Shown here one piece after another: positions 41,298-50,998 of a stretch of 64,000 nucleotides of DNA. The stretch spans positions 124,001-188,000 of the forward strand of contig CBDEUC010000003.1 in the NCBI GenBank assembly GCA_965243105.1. The letters run 5' to 3'. Both the position numbers and the translations under genes were made by a program. The stretch's first letter is position 1. Each line of letters starts with the position of its first letter. This stretch comes from WLWS01 sp965243105. GTDB lineage: Bacteria > Pseudomonadota > Gammaproteobacteria > Eutrophobiales > Eutrophobiaceae. The notes below the pieces were generated by a model. The model had not been told where the DNA came from. It worked only from the letters and a program-made list of their open reading frames with translations, and searched no databases.

Positions 41298-41410
41298 ATG
41301 TTATTCCCGTATTCGAGTATTACCCCAGAACAGGCCTGGATTGGCCCGCTACCAGCTTGCACAAAGCTGGGAATTATAACGAATATGGGAATAAAGTTCA
41401 GATATTCTAA

Positions 41411-42871
41411 CTAGGTAAAAAAGCGAGAATTAACAAGGAAATGGACCCAGATCGAGGCCGCGTAACCAAGCAGGATAGCCCAGCTCCACTTGAGGTGAGC
41501 CATGAACGTATAGACCCCCCTTGCCTGCCCCATCACGGCTACACCTGCGGCAGAACCAACCGACAGCATGGAACCACCGACACCGGCCGTCAGCGTGACC
41601 AGCAACCACTGGCCCAGGTCCATATCCGGTAGCATGGCAAGGACCGCAAACATGACGGGAATATTGTCAATCAGGGCCGACAGGAAACCGACCAGGATAT
41701 TGGCCTGGGTCACACCCAGGTCATCGTACATGAAAGTAGAGACCAGGTTAAGATAACCAAGGGTGCCGAGACCCCCCACGCAAAGAATTACGCCGTAGAA
41801 AAACATCAGCGTATCCCACTCGGCACGAGCGAGTTTCTTGAAGACGTTAAAGGACTGGTCACCCCGTTGCTGTTCCTGGTCAACCGAATCTACCGACTCG
41901 GCCCCCAGTGCGCCCGCACCCGCATCTACCGGAATATGATGCTTCATCTGCAGGTAATAAGCATAAAGCTTTAACAGGCCAAGACCAGTCATCATGCCCA
42001 GTACCGGCGGCAGGTGTAAAAAGCTATGAGCCATTACAGCCATGGAAATGGTCACGATGAACAGGCCAACGATGATCCATGCACCCTCTTTCAGCTCAGC
42101 CTTTTCGTCAATCACTTCGGGCTGACCTTCGCCGATGAAAAAGTAAAGAATCGCAGCAGGAATCAACCAGTTGACCAGCGAGGGTATGACCAGGTTGAAA
42201 AATTCAGTAAATTCAACGAGACCACCTTTTTGCCATACCATCAGCGTAGTGATATCTCCAAACGGACTAAAAGCACCGCCGGCGTTGGCCGCCACCACGA
42301 TGTTGACACAGGCAATGGAAACAAACCTGGTATTTGTACCACCAACTGCCATGACGACCGTGGACATGAGCAAGGCCGTGGTCAGGTTGTCTGCTATGGG
42401 AGATAAAACGAAAGAGATGGCTCCCGTAAGGCAGAATATCACTCTAAGAGAAAATTGCCGTGAAATAAGCCAGGCTCTCAGTAAATCAAAAACGCCCCTG
42501 TCTTCCATGGTGTTGATATAGGTCATGGCAGCCAACAGGAATAGAAACAGCTCGGCAAACTCAAGTAGATTGTGACGCACAGCAACTTCCGCGGTATGTG
42601 TATCCCCATGCTGTGCATAAACATACGCAACCAGCATCCAGATAACCCCGGCAGCAAAGATCACTGGCTTTGATTTTCGCAGGTGAATGACTTCCTCGAA
42701 TACAACGAGACTGTAGGCACAAAAGAAAATTCCAAGACACAGGAAGCCTATCCAGTGCTGTGTAAAATTCATCAGGTCGCCGGAACCGGCGGCGAAGGTC
42801 GCGCCGGGAACAAACAACAGCAACAGGAAAACGAGTTTAGACAGCTGAGTTTTGCTCTTGAGAAAAGTCAT
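41411..42871 (-). CDS. nhaD: NhaD-type Na+/H+ antiporter
   Basis: A 486-residue inner-membrane protein with a cleavable-looking N-terminus (ending PGATFAAGSG) and about twelve membrane segments. FVLSPIADNLTTALLMSTVV and NAGGAFSPFGDITTLMVWQKG match NhaD antiporters, which need the N-terminal signal sequence. It exchanges Na+ or Li+ for protons and contributes to pH and salt homeostasis. The next gene encodes a distantly related transporter, possibly a partner. A marine or saline habitat would fit, but this is inference. Confidence 0.87.
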   Translation of the reverse strand: MTFLKSKTQLSKLVFLLLLFVPGATFAAGSGDLMNFTQHWIGFLCLGIFFCAYSLVVFEEVIHLRKSKPVIFAAGVIWMLVAYVYAQHGDTHTAEVAVRHNLLEFAELFLFLLAAMTYINTMEDRGVFDLLRAWLISRQFSLRVIFCLTGAISFVLSPIADNLTTALLMSTVVMAVGGTNTRFVSIACVNIVVAANAGGAFSPFGDITTLMVWQKGGLVEFTEFFNLVIPSLVNWLIPAAILYFFIGEGQPEVIDEKAELKEGAWIIVGLFIVTISMAVMAHSFLHLPPVLGMMTGLGLLKLYAYYLQMKHHIPVDAGAGALGAESVDSVDQEQQRGDQSFNVFKKLARAEWDTLMFFYGVILCVGGLGTLGYLNLVSTFMYDDLGVTQANILVGFLSALIDNIPVMFAVLAMLPDMDLGQWLLVTLTAGVGGSMLSVGSAAGVAVMGQARGVYTFMAHLKWSWAILLGYAASIWVHFLVNSRFFT

Positions 42872-43100
42872 TGTTCGTCCTTCTTTATAATAAATGAATT
42901 TTACTGGCCCTGGCCGGACTATATTTCAGTAGTGTTTCATCATCCCTCATCGATACAATACTACGGTAATTTTCAGTTGATACAACGTTATATAGCGGTC
43001 ACATGGCGATAACCTTTAACTGGCCCGGTGCTTAATCCCGGGCTGTTCCCCAGGGTGGTAAATTTTATCGCTGTCCTGTGTCCCCTTTGCCTAATTGGCA

Positions 43101-43106
43101 TATAAT
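43101..43106 (+). promoter_or_regulatory. TATAAT -10 box immediately before the SCO1 gene
   Basis: A perfect TATAAT ends 9 bases before the ATG at 43116, so transcription from it would start at or within a few bases of the start codon, giving a leaderless or nearly leaderless message. No clear -35 is found at 16-18 bases, and no Shine-Dalgarno precedes the ATG. Confidence 0.45.
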
Positions 43107-43115
43107 CCAAGCACC

Positions 43116-43763
43116 ATGAAAAACAGCGTATTTACAACCAGTGTCATTATGCTGGCGCTTATCGCATTTGGCGCCGGAATCGGCGTATTCAGTGCCCGTC
43201 AACAGCAGGTAGAGCAGGCCCCCACTATCCCGGGATTGCTTTGGCCAAACCCCAAGGAAATGGCCGCATTTTCAGTCAATGACCAGGACAACAATGTGTT
43301 TAACCTGCAAAACCTGCATGGCAAGTGGTCATTCCTGTTTTTTGGCTATACGAATTGTCCTGATATCTGCCCGATTACCCTGTCCGTGTATGCCCAGCTT
43401 TATAACAGGTTTCTCGAGCAAAACATGGCTGACGAGATGCAAATGGTTTTTGTGTCGGTGGATCCTGATCGCGACAACCCGGATCAGCTGCGAGAGTATG
43501 TCAGCTACTTTCATGAAGACTTTATCGGACTGGGAGGTAATGATGAGCAGCTCAAAAGCCTGACAAGCCAGATCGGAATTGCCTATTTCCGGGAAGCGCC
43601 TTCTGAAGATGGAAGCTATCTTGTTGATCATTCTGCTTCTATTTTCCTGATTAACCCGCATGGGCAGCTGGTGGCAATCCTCTCTGCTCCACACACTGCC
43701 GAAAGCCTGTTCAGCAGGTACATGGATATTACTACCTTTCTTTCCAGGCAAGATGCCACGTGA
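43116..43763 (+). CDS. SCO1/SenC family copper metallochaperone
   Basis: A 215-residue protein anchored by an N-terminal membrane segment (about residues 5-22). The thioredoxin-like domain contains FGYTNCPDICPIT with the CxxxC copper ligands and YLVDHSASIFLI with the histidine ligand. SCO proteins deliver copper to the CuA centre of cytochrome c oxidase or act as thiol reductases in the periplasm. The following gene encodes a PCu(A)C chaperone, its usual partner, and overlaps it by 4 bases (GTGA). The cytochrome oxidase itself is not in the window. Confidence 0.93.
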   Translation: MKNSVFTTSVIMLALIAFGAGIGVFSARQQQVEQAPTIPGLLWPNPKEMAAFSVNDQDNNVFNLQNLHGKWSFLFFGYTNCPDICPITLSVYAQLYNRFLEQNMADEMQMVFVSVDPDRDNPDQLREYVSYFHEDFIGLGGNDEQLKSLTSQIGIAYFREAPSEDGSYLVDHSASIFLINPHGQLVAILSAPHTAESLFSRYMDITTFLSRQDAT

Positions 43764-44215
43764 GGGGTAAATTTTTAAAATTCATGCTGCTTGCCACTTG
43801 CAGCGTCGGAAACGTTATTGCCAACGAAGAAATCAAGATCGAGGATTTCTGGATCAACGAAGCACCGCCGGTATCAAGGGTTCATGCAGCTTACCTGCAT
43901 GTTTATAACCAGGCTGACAATGACGCAGTATTGAACAGCATTGAAAGTCCTGCCTATGCCCGCGTGGAGATTCATCAAAGCATCGTCAGTGACGACCGGG
44001 TGCGCATGCAGGCACACGACAAGCTGGCTATTCCCTCACGCAGCAATCTCGAATTTAAACCCGGTGGGTTTCATCTCATGCTGTTTGACCCGGTCAACAA
44101 GTTACAGGCGGGCGATGAAGTAAAATTTACCTTTTACCTGGAAGACGGTCGCCAGCATGAAGCAAGCGCGACGGTAAAAAAATTTGACGGTGCTCACATG
44201 CACCACCATCACTAA
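43760..44215 (+). CDS. PCu(A)C periplasmic copper chaperone
   Basis: A 151-residue protein with a signal peptide (residues 1-21, ending NVIAN). The copper site is formed by VEIHQSI, RVRMQAHD and GGFHLMLFD, in the H-M-HxM arrangement of the DUF461/PCu(A)C family. It also ends in a histidine-rich tail, AHMHHHH, which could bind extra copper. With SCO1 it delivers Cu(I) to the CuA site of cytochrome oxidase. The GTG start overlaps the SCO1 stop. Confidence 0.92.
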   Translation: MRGKFLKFMLLATCSVGNVIANEEIKIEDFWINEAPPVSRVHAAYLHVYNQADNDAVLNSIESPAYARVEIHQSIVSDDRVRMQAHDKLAIPSRSNLEFKPGGFHLMLFDPVNKLQAGDEVKFTFYLEDGRQHEASATVKKFDGAHMHHHH

Positions 44216-44235
44216 CCTTGCGAGACCTGGTTTTC

Positions 44236-45096
44236 ATGTGGGATAACATTCGAACCCTGCCCCAGTATATTCTGCCGCAACATTTCCTGTCGCGCTGCAT
44301 GTATCACCTTGCGCGCAGTCGCTGGCCGGTTTTCAAGAATGCGCTGATCAAATCATTTATCAAGCTGTACAAGGTGGACATGCAGTCTGCCGAGCAGGAA
44401 AAAGTTGAGCAGTTTTCCAGTTTCAATGAATTCTTTACCCGCGCACTGAAACCCGAAGCACGTGTTGTGGATTTAACACCCGGTTCAATTTCCAGTCCTG
44501 TCGACGGCACCATTTCACAAGCAGGTACTATTGATAACGGACGTATTTTCCAGGCCAAGGGAAAATTTTTTAGCCTCGGTGCCCTGCTGGCAAGAGAAGG
44601 CAGTGAGTCTTCTCCCTTTCAAAATGGTCGTTTCTGTACCATTTACCTGTCCCCCAGGGACTACCATCGTATCCATGCGCCCTGTGACGCTATCCTGACG
44701 AGCATGGATTATGTTCCCGGCCGCTTATTCTCGGTAAACGAGTCCACCACGAATTCCGTCGATGGGCTTTTTGCCCGTAATGAACGGCTGTTATGTCACT
44801 TCGACACCAGTGCTGGTTCGATGGTCGTTGTATTTGTCGGTGCAATATTCGTCGGAAACATGCAAACGGCCTGGCATGGCGAAGTCAATCCTGCTGACAG
44901 TACCGGGGTTTCCAGCTGGGAGTATGATGCGGCCCATTCGAATAATGTCACTTTCAAACAAGGTGAGGAAATTGGCCGCTTTAATATGGGCTCTACGGTA
45001 ATCCTCCTGTTCAAAGACGGACAGGTAAATTGGGATGCTAAAATGAAGGCCGGGCAACAGGTGCTGATGGGGGAAAGACTGGGCTCTCGGCCCTGA
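44236..45096 (+). CDS. psd: phosphatidylserine decarboxylase
   Basis: A 286-residue proenzyme that makes phosphatidylethanolamine. It has FNEFFTRALKPEARV, SPVDGTISQAG, YLSPRDYHRIHAPCDA and VGAIFVGNMQT. Self-cleavage to the pyruvoyl form occurs at the serine of a LGST-like motif, which here reads FNMGSTVILLF. The ATG at 44236 is preferred to a TTG at 44218. It lies 20 bases after the copper chaperone and converges on nuoN. The enzyme is membrane-associated on the cytoplasmic face. Confidence 0.95.
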   Translation: MWDNIRTLPQYILPQHFLSRCMYHLARSRWPVFKNALIKSFIKLYKVDMQSAEQEKVEQFSSFNEFFTRALKPEARVVDLTPGSISSPVDGTISQAGTIDNGRIFQAKGKFFSLGALLAREGSESSPFQNGRFCTIYLSPRDYHRIHAPCDAILTSMDYVPGRLFSVNESTTNSVDGLFARNERLLCHFDTSAGSMVVVFVGAIFVGNMQTAWHGEVNPADSTGVSSWEYDAAHSNNVTFKQGEEIGRFNMGSTVILLFKDGQVNWDAKMKAGQQVLMGERLGSRP

Positions 45097-45117
45097 CGCA
45101 CACCAGCGGGTATTAAC

Positions 45118-46545
45118 TCAGGAAAAAACCCCGAGACATAACGCCATGAGGCTGCCGGGTATGAATCCCAGCGCCAGCACGGCAAGACCATTCAGGCTAA
45201 GAACAAAACGCATGCTCCTGCTCGCCTTGATTGCTGTCATCTGTTCGGGCTCGTCAAAGTACATCAGCTTGACGATACGCAGGTAATAATAAGCGCCAAT
45301 TACGGAAAACAACACGGCAATAGCAGCAAGCCAGATATAACCCGCCGCAACAATTTCCTTTATCACGAACCACTTGGCCCAGAATCCAACCAGCGGCGGT
45401 ATTCCAGCCATGGAAAACATCAGTACCAGCATCAGGAAAGCAAACCAGGGACTGCGGTTGGCAAGCCCCCTGTAATCGTCGAGGTCATCAGCTTCATAAC
45501 CCTTGCGCCCCAGCAAAATGACAATACCAAAGCCTCCAAGGCTCATGAGAGCGTAGGTCAGTACATAAAACATCGAACCCGCATAGCCGGATTCAGAACC
45601 TGCAGAAATACCCAGAACAAGAAAACCGATGTGTGCAATCGTGGAATAGGCAAGCATACGCTTGATGTTGGTCTGGGATATTGCAATGATATTTCCCGCC
45701 GCCATTGATAAAACAGCGAGTATCATTAGCATCCCCTGCCAATCCGTCACCAGCCCGTCCATGCCATCAACAAGTAAACGAATCGCCATTGCAAATGCGG
45801 CTATTTTCGGTGCGCTGCTGATAAACAACGTTACTGAGGTCGGCGAGCCCTGGTACACATCCGGTACCCACATGTGAAACGGCACTGCACCCAGCTTGAA
45901 TGCGATACCAACTACGATAAATACAAGGCCAAATGTCAGCAACGCCCCGGTATCCTGTTGCTGGGCAATATAGGCTGACAGTGATGCCAGGTCGAGAGCA
46001 CCACTAACGCCGTACAGTATGGAAATTCCGTATAGCAGCATGCCGGATGCCAGTGCACCGAGCACAAAATACTTCATCGCTGCCTCTGTAGCCGACTGCG
46101 ATGCCCTGTTCATTGCAACCATGGCATAAAGCGAGAGGGACAGGAGTTCCAGCCCCAGGTAGATAGTTAGCAGGCTATAAGCCGACACCATGACCATCAT
46201 TCCGAGCACGGCAAACAAGCCCAGGACAAAGTACTCGCCCTTCACAAGCTCGTGTTCCTTCAGGTATTCCCAGGAATAAAAAAATACGACCACGGTAAAG
46301 CCGCAGATAAAAATTTTCAGCAGGCTTCCCATCTGGTCGCTGACAAAATTCATCGCCAGCAAGTGGGTAGTATTTGATGGTAGCAGGTATAGCAACAGGG
46401 CGATGGTTACAACCAGGCTACTTTGAGAAAGTGAATAGGTGAAAGATCTGTCATCAGGAGAACCAAATGTATCAAGCACCAGGATGATACAGGCCAGCGT
46501 TAGCAGGCAGATTTCCGGAATGACGTGTACGAGTTCTGCAGTCAT
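45118..46545 (-). CDS. nuoN: NADH-quinone oxidoreductase subunit N
   Basis: A 475-residue proton-translocating membrane subunit of complex I, last gene of the operon. It has about fourteen membrane helices. AFKLGAVPFHMWVPDVYQGSP, the broken-helix lysine block and LAYSTIAHIGF are the Mrp antiporter-like signatures shared with NuoL and NuoM, and LSMAAGNIIAISQTNIKRML is specific to this family. It lies 2 bases after nuoM and converges on psd with a 21-base gap lacking a clear terminator. Confidence 0.96.
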   Translation of the reverse strand: MTAELVHVIPEICLLTLACIILVLDTFGSPDDRSFTYSLSQSSLVVTIALLLYLLPSNTTHLLAMNFVSDQMGSLLKIFICGFTVVVFFYSWEYLKEHELVKGEYFVLGLFAVLGMMVMVSAYSLLTIYLGLELLSLSLYAMVAMNRASQSATEAAMKYFVLGALASGMLLYGISILYGVSGALDLASLSAYIAQQQDTGALLTFGLVFIVVGIAFKLGAVPFHMWVPDVYQGSPTSVTLFISSAPKIAAFAMAIRLLVDGMDGLVTDWQGMLMILAVLSMAAGNIIAISQTNIKRMLAYSTIAHIGFLVLGISAGSESGYAGSMFYVLTYALMSLGGFGIVILLGRKGYEADDLDDYRGLANRSPWFAFLMLVLMFSMAGIPPLVGFWAKWFVIKEIVAAGYIWLAAIAVLFSVIGAYYYLRIVKLMYFDEPEQMTAIKASRSMRFVLSLNGLAVLALGFIPGSLMALCLGVFS

Positions 46546-46547
46546 GT

Positions 46548-48068
46548 TCAGCCAACCTTACTCTGGATTATGTGATTAAACAGGTTTTCAATAGTTGGGT
46601 GCATGATCTCAAAAACCGGTGCCGGCCAAATACCAAAAAGCAGGACCACGAATGCCAGCAAGGACAGGATCCAGGTTTCCCGGCTGTTAATGTCCTTCAA
46701 TTCGGCGACATTATCATTGGCGATTTCTCCGAACATGACGCGCTTGTACATCCACAGCGTGTACGCTGCACCAAGAATCAGCGTCAGCGCTGCCAGGAAT
46801 GCAATCCAGAAATTTGCCTGGAAACTTGCAAGAATCACGAGGAATTCACCCACAAACCCCGTAGTACCCGGCAAGCCCGAGTTGGCCATGGCAAAAAGCA
46901 TCATGAACGCCGCAAAATGTGGCATGGTATTAACGACACCACCGTAATCATTTATCTGCCGCGAATGCATCCTGTCATACAGGACGCCAACACAAAGAAA
47001 CAGCGCACCCGATATAAACCCGTGGGAGATCATCTGCATCATGGCACCTTCTATTCCCATCACTGCGCCAGCCGTCGACCCGGTTTCGTGGTAGATGGAA
47101 AATCCAATAAAGAAACCAAGCGTGACAAAACCCATGTGTGAAATCGAGGAATAAGCAATAAGCTTTTTCATATCCTGCTGCACCAGCGCAACGAATCCGA
47201 TATAAACAATCGCAATGAGCGACAGGGTAATCACAATGCTATCAAGGGCCGCACTTGCATCCGGCGCAATGGGAAGACTGAACCTTACAAATCCATAGCC
47301 GCCCATTTTCAACATGATTGCAGCAAGTATGACAGAGCCTCCGGTCGGGGCTTCAACGTGGGCGTCAGGAAGCCATGTATGAACCGGCCACATTGGTATT
47401 TTCACGGCAAAGGCCAGGAAGAAAGCGACAAAAATCAGTTTTTGCGCAAACAGTGACAGCGGCAGCATATGCAGGTCAAAAATATTGAAACTGCCTGCCT
47501 GGGAATACAGGTAAAGCAGTGCCACCAGCATGAATACCGAGCCCAGGAAGGTATAGAGGAAAAACTTGATAGTGGCATAGACACGATTAGGGCCACCCCA
47601 GATACCGATGATGAGAAACATGGGTATCAGCATCGCTTCCCAGAAAAAGTAGAACAGCATGGCATCAACAGCTGCAAACACACCATTCATCAGGCCGGTC
47701 AAGATAAGAAATGCAGCCATGTACTGTGACACACGATGTTCAATTACTTCCCAGGCGGCGAGTATCACCAGCACTGTGGTAAATGTTGTCAGCAGTATGA
47801 GTGGCAGGGCGATCCCATCCACCCCCAGGTGATAATTAATGTTAAACGCCTCTACCCAGAGTACCTTTTCAGTAAACTGCAGGGCATGGGTGGTCATGTC
47901 GAACTGGGAGTAAAGATAAATCGACATCAGGAAGGTAATTATCGAAACACTGAGACTCAGTGTCTTGACTGTATTCTCCTGGCGATCTCCGGCGTACAGT
48001 ACCCAGATACCCCCCAGTATGGGAGTCCAGATGAGCAGGCTAAGCAGAAAAGGTATCGTGGTATCCAT
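46548..48068 (-). CDS. nuoM: NADH-quinone oxidoreductase subunit M
   Basis: A 506-residue antiporter-like membrane subunit. It contains FNINYHLGVDGIALPLILLT, FYFFWEAMLIPMFLIIGIWGG (with the essential glutamate), AVKIPMWPVHTWLPDAHVEAP and LIAYSSISHMGF, the canonical NuoM motifs. It forms one of the three proton channels in the membrane arm. It lies between nuoL, 7 bases upstream, and nuoN. Confidence 0.97.
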   Translation of the reverse strand: MDTTIPFLLSLLIWTPILGGIWVLYAGDRQENTVKTLSLSVSIITFLMSIYLYSQFDMTTHALQFTEKVLWVEAFNINYHLGVDGIALPLILLTTFTTVLVILAAWEVIEHRVSQYMAAFLILTGLMNGVFAAVDAMLFYFFWEAMLIPMFLIIGIWGGPNRVYATIKFFLYTFLGSVFMLVALLYLYSQAGSFNIFDLHMLPLSLFAQKLIFVAFFLAFAVKIPMWPVHTWLPDAHVEAPTGGSVILAAIMLKMGGYGFVRFSLPIAPDASAALDSIVITLSLIAIVYIGFVALVQQDMKKLIAYSSISHMGFVTLGFFIGFSIYHETGSTAGAVMGIEGAMMQMISHGFISGALFLCVGVLYDRMHSRQINDYGGVVNTMPHFAAFMMLFAMANSGLPGTTGFVGEFLVILASFQANFWIAFLAALTLILGAAYTLWMYKRVMFGEIANDNVAELKDINSRETWILSLLAFVVLLFGIWPAPVFEIMHPTIENLFNHIIQSKVG

Positions 48069-48075
48069 TCAGGTT

Positions 48076-50043
48076 CTATACGAGTTTGTGCACAAAAACG
48101 GCAAGCAGGAGCAGCAGGCCGATAATCATTGCAAATGCATAATGATAGAGAAAACCCGATTGCACCGTGCGGACCACTCCGGAGATCCATCGAATTGTCT
48201 GGGCTGAGCCATTAACCAGGAAGCCGTCTATGGTACGAATATCGCCAAATCGCCACAGCAGGTCGCCAATCTTTCGGGAACCACCGGCAAAAAAGAACTG
48301 GTTAAAGGTATCGAAATAGTATTTTTCTTCAAATAGCTTGTGCAACAGGCTAAATCTCTCTGCTATCTTCGCCGGTAAGTGCGGGGCCTTGATATACAGG
48401 AACCAGGCGAGACCGACACCCGCTGCTGCCAGGTAAACTGGCGGTGCCTGGAAAGCATGCAGGGTGAATCCCCAGATGCCATGGTAATTCTTGCCTATTT
48501 CTGCCAGTACATCATGGCTACCTGACACAAGGATTGCTTCACCAAAGTATCCATCAAAAAGCATGTCCCCAATGAGATACATACCTATAAAGAAAGAAGG
48601 AATTGCCAGTACGATCAGCGGTACTGTCACGACTTTCGGTGACTCATGCACATGCTTCCAGGTGTCCATATCCATGCGGCCTTCGCCGTGGAAAGTCATG
48701 AAGAACAGGCGAAATGAGTAGAACGCGGTGATGAAAACGCCCAGCAGCACGCAGGCATAGGCAAATCCAGCCCCGGCCAGGTCGGAATGGTGTACGGCCT
48801 CGATGATTGCATCCTTGGAATAAAAGCCCGAGAAAAACGGCGTTCCTATCAGGGCCAGGGAACCAACCAGGCAGGTGAACCAGGTGATAGGCATGCGTTT
48901 TACAAGCCCACCCATTTTTCTCATATCCTGCTCATGGTGCATGCCGATGATCACCGAACCGGCGGCAAGGAATAGCAGCGCCTTGAAAAAAGCATGGGTG
49001 ACGAGGTGAAACATCGCCGCTGCGTAGGCAGATGCACCCAGTGCTACCGTCATGTAGCCGAGTTGTGACAGGGTCGAATACGCGACAACTCTCTTGATAT
49101 CGTTCTGCACGATTCCCAGCAGACCCATGAAAAGCGCGGTTATAGCACCAATAACGAGGATGAAATTCAGCGCAACTTCTGACATTTCAAACAGGGGTGA
49201 CATTCTCGAAACCATGAAAATACCAGCGGTGACCATGGTGGCAGCATGGATCAGCGCGGAAATCGGGGTCGGGCCTTCCATGGAGTCTGGTAGCCAGACA
49301 TGCAATGGTACCTGCGCAGATTTGCCCATTGCTCCAATGAACAGGCAAATACAGATGACCGTCATCACCGACCAGCTGTGACCGGGTATCACTTCCATTG
49401 TTCGACCTTCCATGCCGGCGGTATTGCTGAACACCTCCATGTAATCGAGGCTTCCAAAATAAAGAAGAACTGCTGCAATACCCAGCAGGAAGCCAAAGTC
49501 GCCTACCCTGTTCACCAGGAAAGCCTTCAGGTTCGCAAATATGGCCGTTTCCTTCTTGAACCAGAAACCGATCAGCAGGTATGAGACCAGCCCAACACCT
49601 TCCCAGCCGAAAAACAGCTGCATAAAGTTGTTGGACATGACCAGCATCAGCATGGCAAATGTAAACAGGGAGATATAACTGAAAAATCGCTGGTAACCGG
49701 GATCATCGTGCATGTATCCAATCGTATAGATATGGATCATCCATGACACAAAGGTCACCACTACCATCATCGTCACGGAAAGCGGGTCAACCAGGAAGCC
49801 GACGCTTATATCGAGATTGCCAATGCTTAGCCAGGTATACAAAGCCTGGTTAAAGATCTCTCCGCCATCAAACATGATGTGCTTGTAAGCAATCAGCGAA
49901 AGAATCGCGGATATTCCAACACCTGTTATTGTGACCCAGTGTGCACCTGCCCGGCCAATTACGCCTCCCAGCAAGCCGGCAATAATTGCTCCAACCAGCG
50001 GAGCAAGGACAATGGCAAGGTAGATGTTTTGCATGTTCTCCAT
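48076..50043 (-). CDS. nuoL: NADH-quinone oxidoreductase subunit L
   Basis: A 655-residue distal membrane-arm subunit. It shows GFLVDPLSVTMMVVVTFVSW, LFFGWEGVGLVSYLLIGFWF, MGKSAQVPLHVWLPDSMEGPT, ALIHAATMVTAGIFMVSRM and the C-terminal lateral helix region that ends the antiporter fold. The length is close to that of other gammaproteobacterial NuoL proteins. It follows nuoK by 3 bases. Confidence 0.97.
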   Translation of the reverse strand: MENMQNIYLAIVLAPLVGAIIAGLLGGVIGRAGAHWVTITGVGISAILSLIAYKHIMFDGGEIFNQALYTWLSIGNLDISVGFLVDPLSVTMMVVVTFVSWMIHIYTIGYMHDDPGYQRFFSYISLFTFAMLMLVMSNNFMQLFFGWEGVGLVSYLLIGFWFKKETAIFANLKAFLVNRVGDFGFLLGIAAVLLYFGSLDYMEVFSNTAGMEGRTMEVIPGHSWSVMTVICICLFIGAMGKSAQVPLHVWLPDSMEGPTPISALIHAATMVTAGIFMVSRMSPLFEMSEVALNFILVIGAITALFMGLLGIVQNDIKRVVAYSTLSQLGYMTVALGASAYAAAMFHLVTHAFFKALLFLAAGSVIIGMHHEQDMRKMGGLVKRMPITWFTCLVGSLALIGTPFFSGFYSKDAIIEAVHHSDLAGAGFAYACVLLGVFITAFYSFRLFFMTFHGEGRMDMDTWKHVHESPKVVTVPLIVLAIPSFFIGMYLIGDMLFDGYFGEAILVSGSHDVLAEIGKNYHGIWGFTLHAFQAPPVYLAAAGVGLAWFLYIKAPHLPAKIAERFSLLHKLFEEKYYFDTFNQFFFAGGSRKIGDLLWRFGDIRTIDGFLVNGSAQTIRWISGVVRTVQSGFLYHYAFAMIIGLLLLLAVFVHKLV

Positions 50044-50046
50044 CGC

Positions 50047-50352
50047 CTAGCCCTTCATTTCACTTATATCAGCCACGTTGATAGTGTTCCGGTTTCGAAA
50101 CAGCACCACGAGTATGGCAAGACCAATAGCCGCTTCCGCCGCAGCCACGGTCAATATGAAAAACACGAACACCTGCCCACCTATATCTCCGAGGAAATGC
50201 GAGAAGGCGATGAAATTCATATTCACCGATAGCAGCATCAACTCGATACACATCAACAGGATAATTACGTTTTTGCGGTTGATAAAAATACCGGCGACGC
50301 TGATACAGAATAGTATCGCCGCCAGCGTGAGTATCTCGGAAAGTACCAGCAT
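50047..50352 (-). CDS. nuoK: NADH-quinone oxidoreductase subunit K
   Basis: A 101-residue subunit with three membrane helices. LLMCIELMLLSVNMNFIAF carries the conserved glutamate of helix 2, and AAAEAAIGLAILVVLFRN the second glutamate, both part of the proton path. Its start overlaps the nuoJ stop by one base. Confidence 0.96.
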   Translation of the reverse strand: MLVLSEILTLAAILFCISVAGIFINRKNVIILLMCIELMLLSVNMNFIAFSHFLGDIGGQVFVFFILTVAAAEAAIGLAILVVLFRNRNTINVADISEMKG

Positions 50353-50948
50353 TATTTTTCTGCCTCCATCTTCACGATCCGGATACGCTCATCCTTTTTC
50401 ACAGCAACCTGGTTTTCAGGTTTGGGGGTTTTATGGGTACGCGGCTTTCTCATGGCAAGCGATATTGCAGCCACGATGGCAACCAGTAATATCGCGCCGG
50501 CAATTTCAAAGGGATACAGGTAGTCCGTATAGAGTGCCAGGCCCAGTTCCCGGGTGTTGCTGTAATCTGCACTCCTGGCAACGCTTTCACTGCCCAGCCC
50601 AATGTCGAAATGCGTTGATGTCACCATCAGTCCGATGGACACCAGCATCATAAGTGCAACTGCGATACCCACAGGCAGGTTGCTGGTAAACCCTTCCTTT
50701 ATCACGGTGACATTAATGTCCAGCATCATAACGACAAACAGGAACAGCACCATCACGGCGCCCACGTAAACGAGTATCAGGACAATCGCAAGAAATTCCG
50801 CCTGCAGTAACAGCCAGATTGCAGCACTCGCGAAAAAGGACAGCACAAGAAACAATGCAGCATGGACCGGGTTGCGACGTGTCACAACCATGCCCGCGGA
50901 AAACACCAGCAGTGCAGCAAAAAAGTAAAATACGATTTTTTCCAGCAT
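50352..50948 (-). CDS. nuoJ: NADH-quinone oxidoreductase subunit J
   Basis: A 198-residue membrane subunit with five predicted helices. MVVTRRNPVHAALFLVLSFF, AEFLAIVLILVYVGAVMVLFLFV-type helix 3 and the charged C-terminal tail (KKDERIRIVKMEAEK) are typical. Helix 3 with its pi-bulge links quinone chemistry to proton pumping. A 50-base gap separates it from nuoI. Confidence 0.95.
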   Translation of the reverse strand: MLEKIVFYFFAALLVFSAGMVVTRRNPVHAALFLVLSFFASAAIWLLLQAEFLAIVLILVYVGAVMVLFLFVVMMLDINVTVIKEGFTSNLPVGIAVALMMLVSIGLMVTSTHFDIGLGSESVARSADYSNTRELGLALYTDYLYPFEIAGAILLVAIVAAISLAMRKPRTHKTPKPENQVAVKKDERIRIVKMEAEK

Positions 50949-50998
50949 TGTTATTTCTAGTTTATTGCAGCTTTTAAAATTTAATCTGAAGCAAAAAC

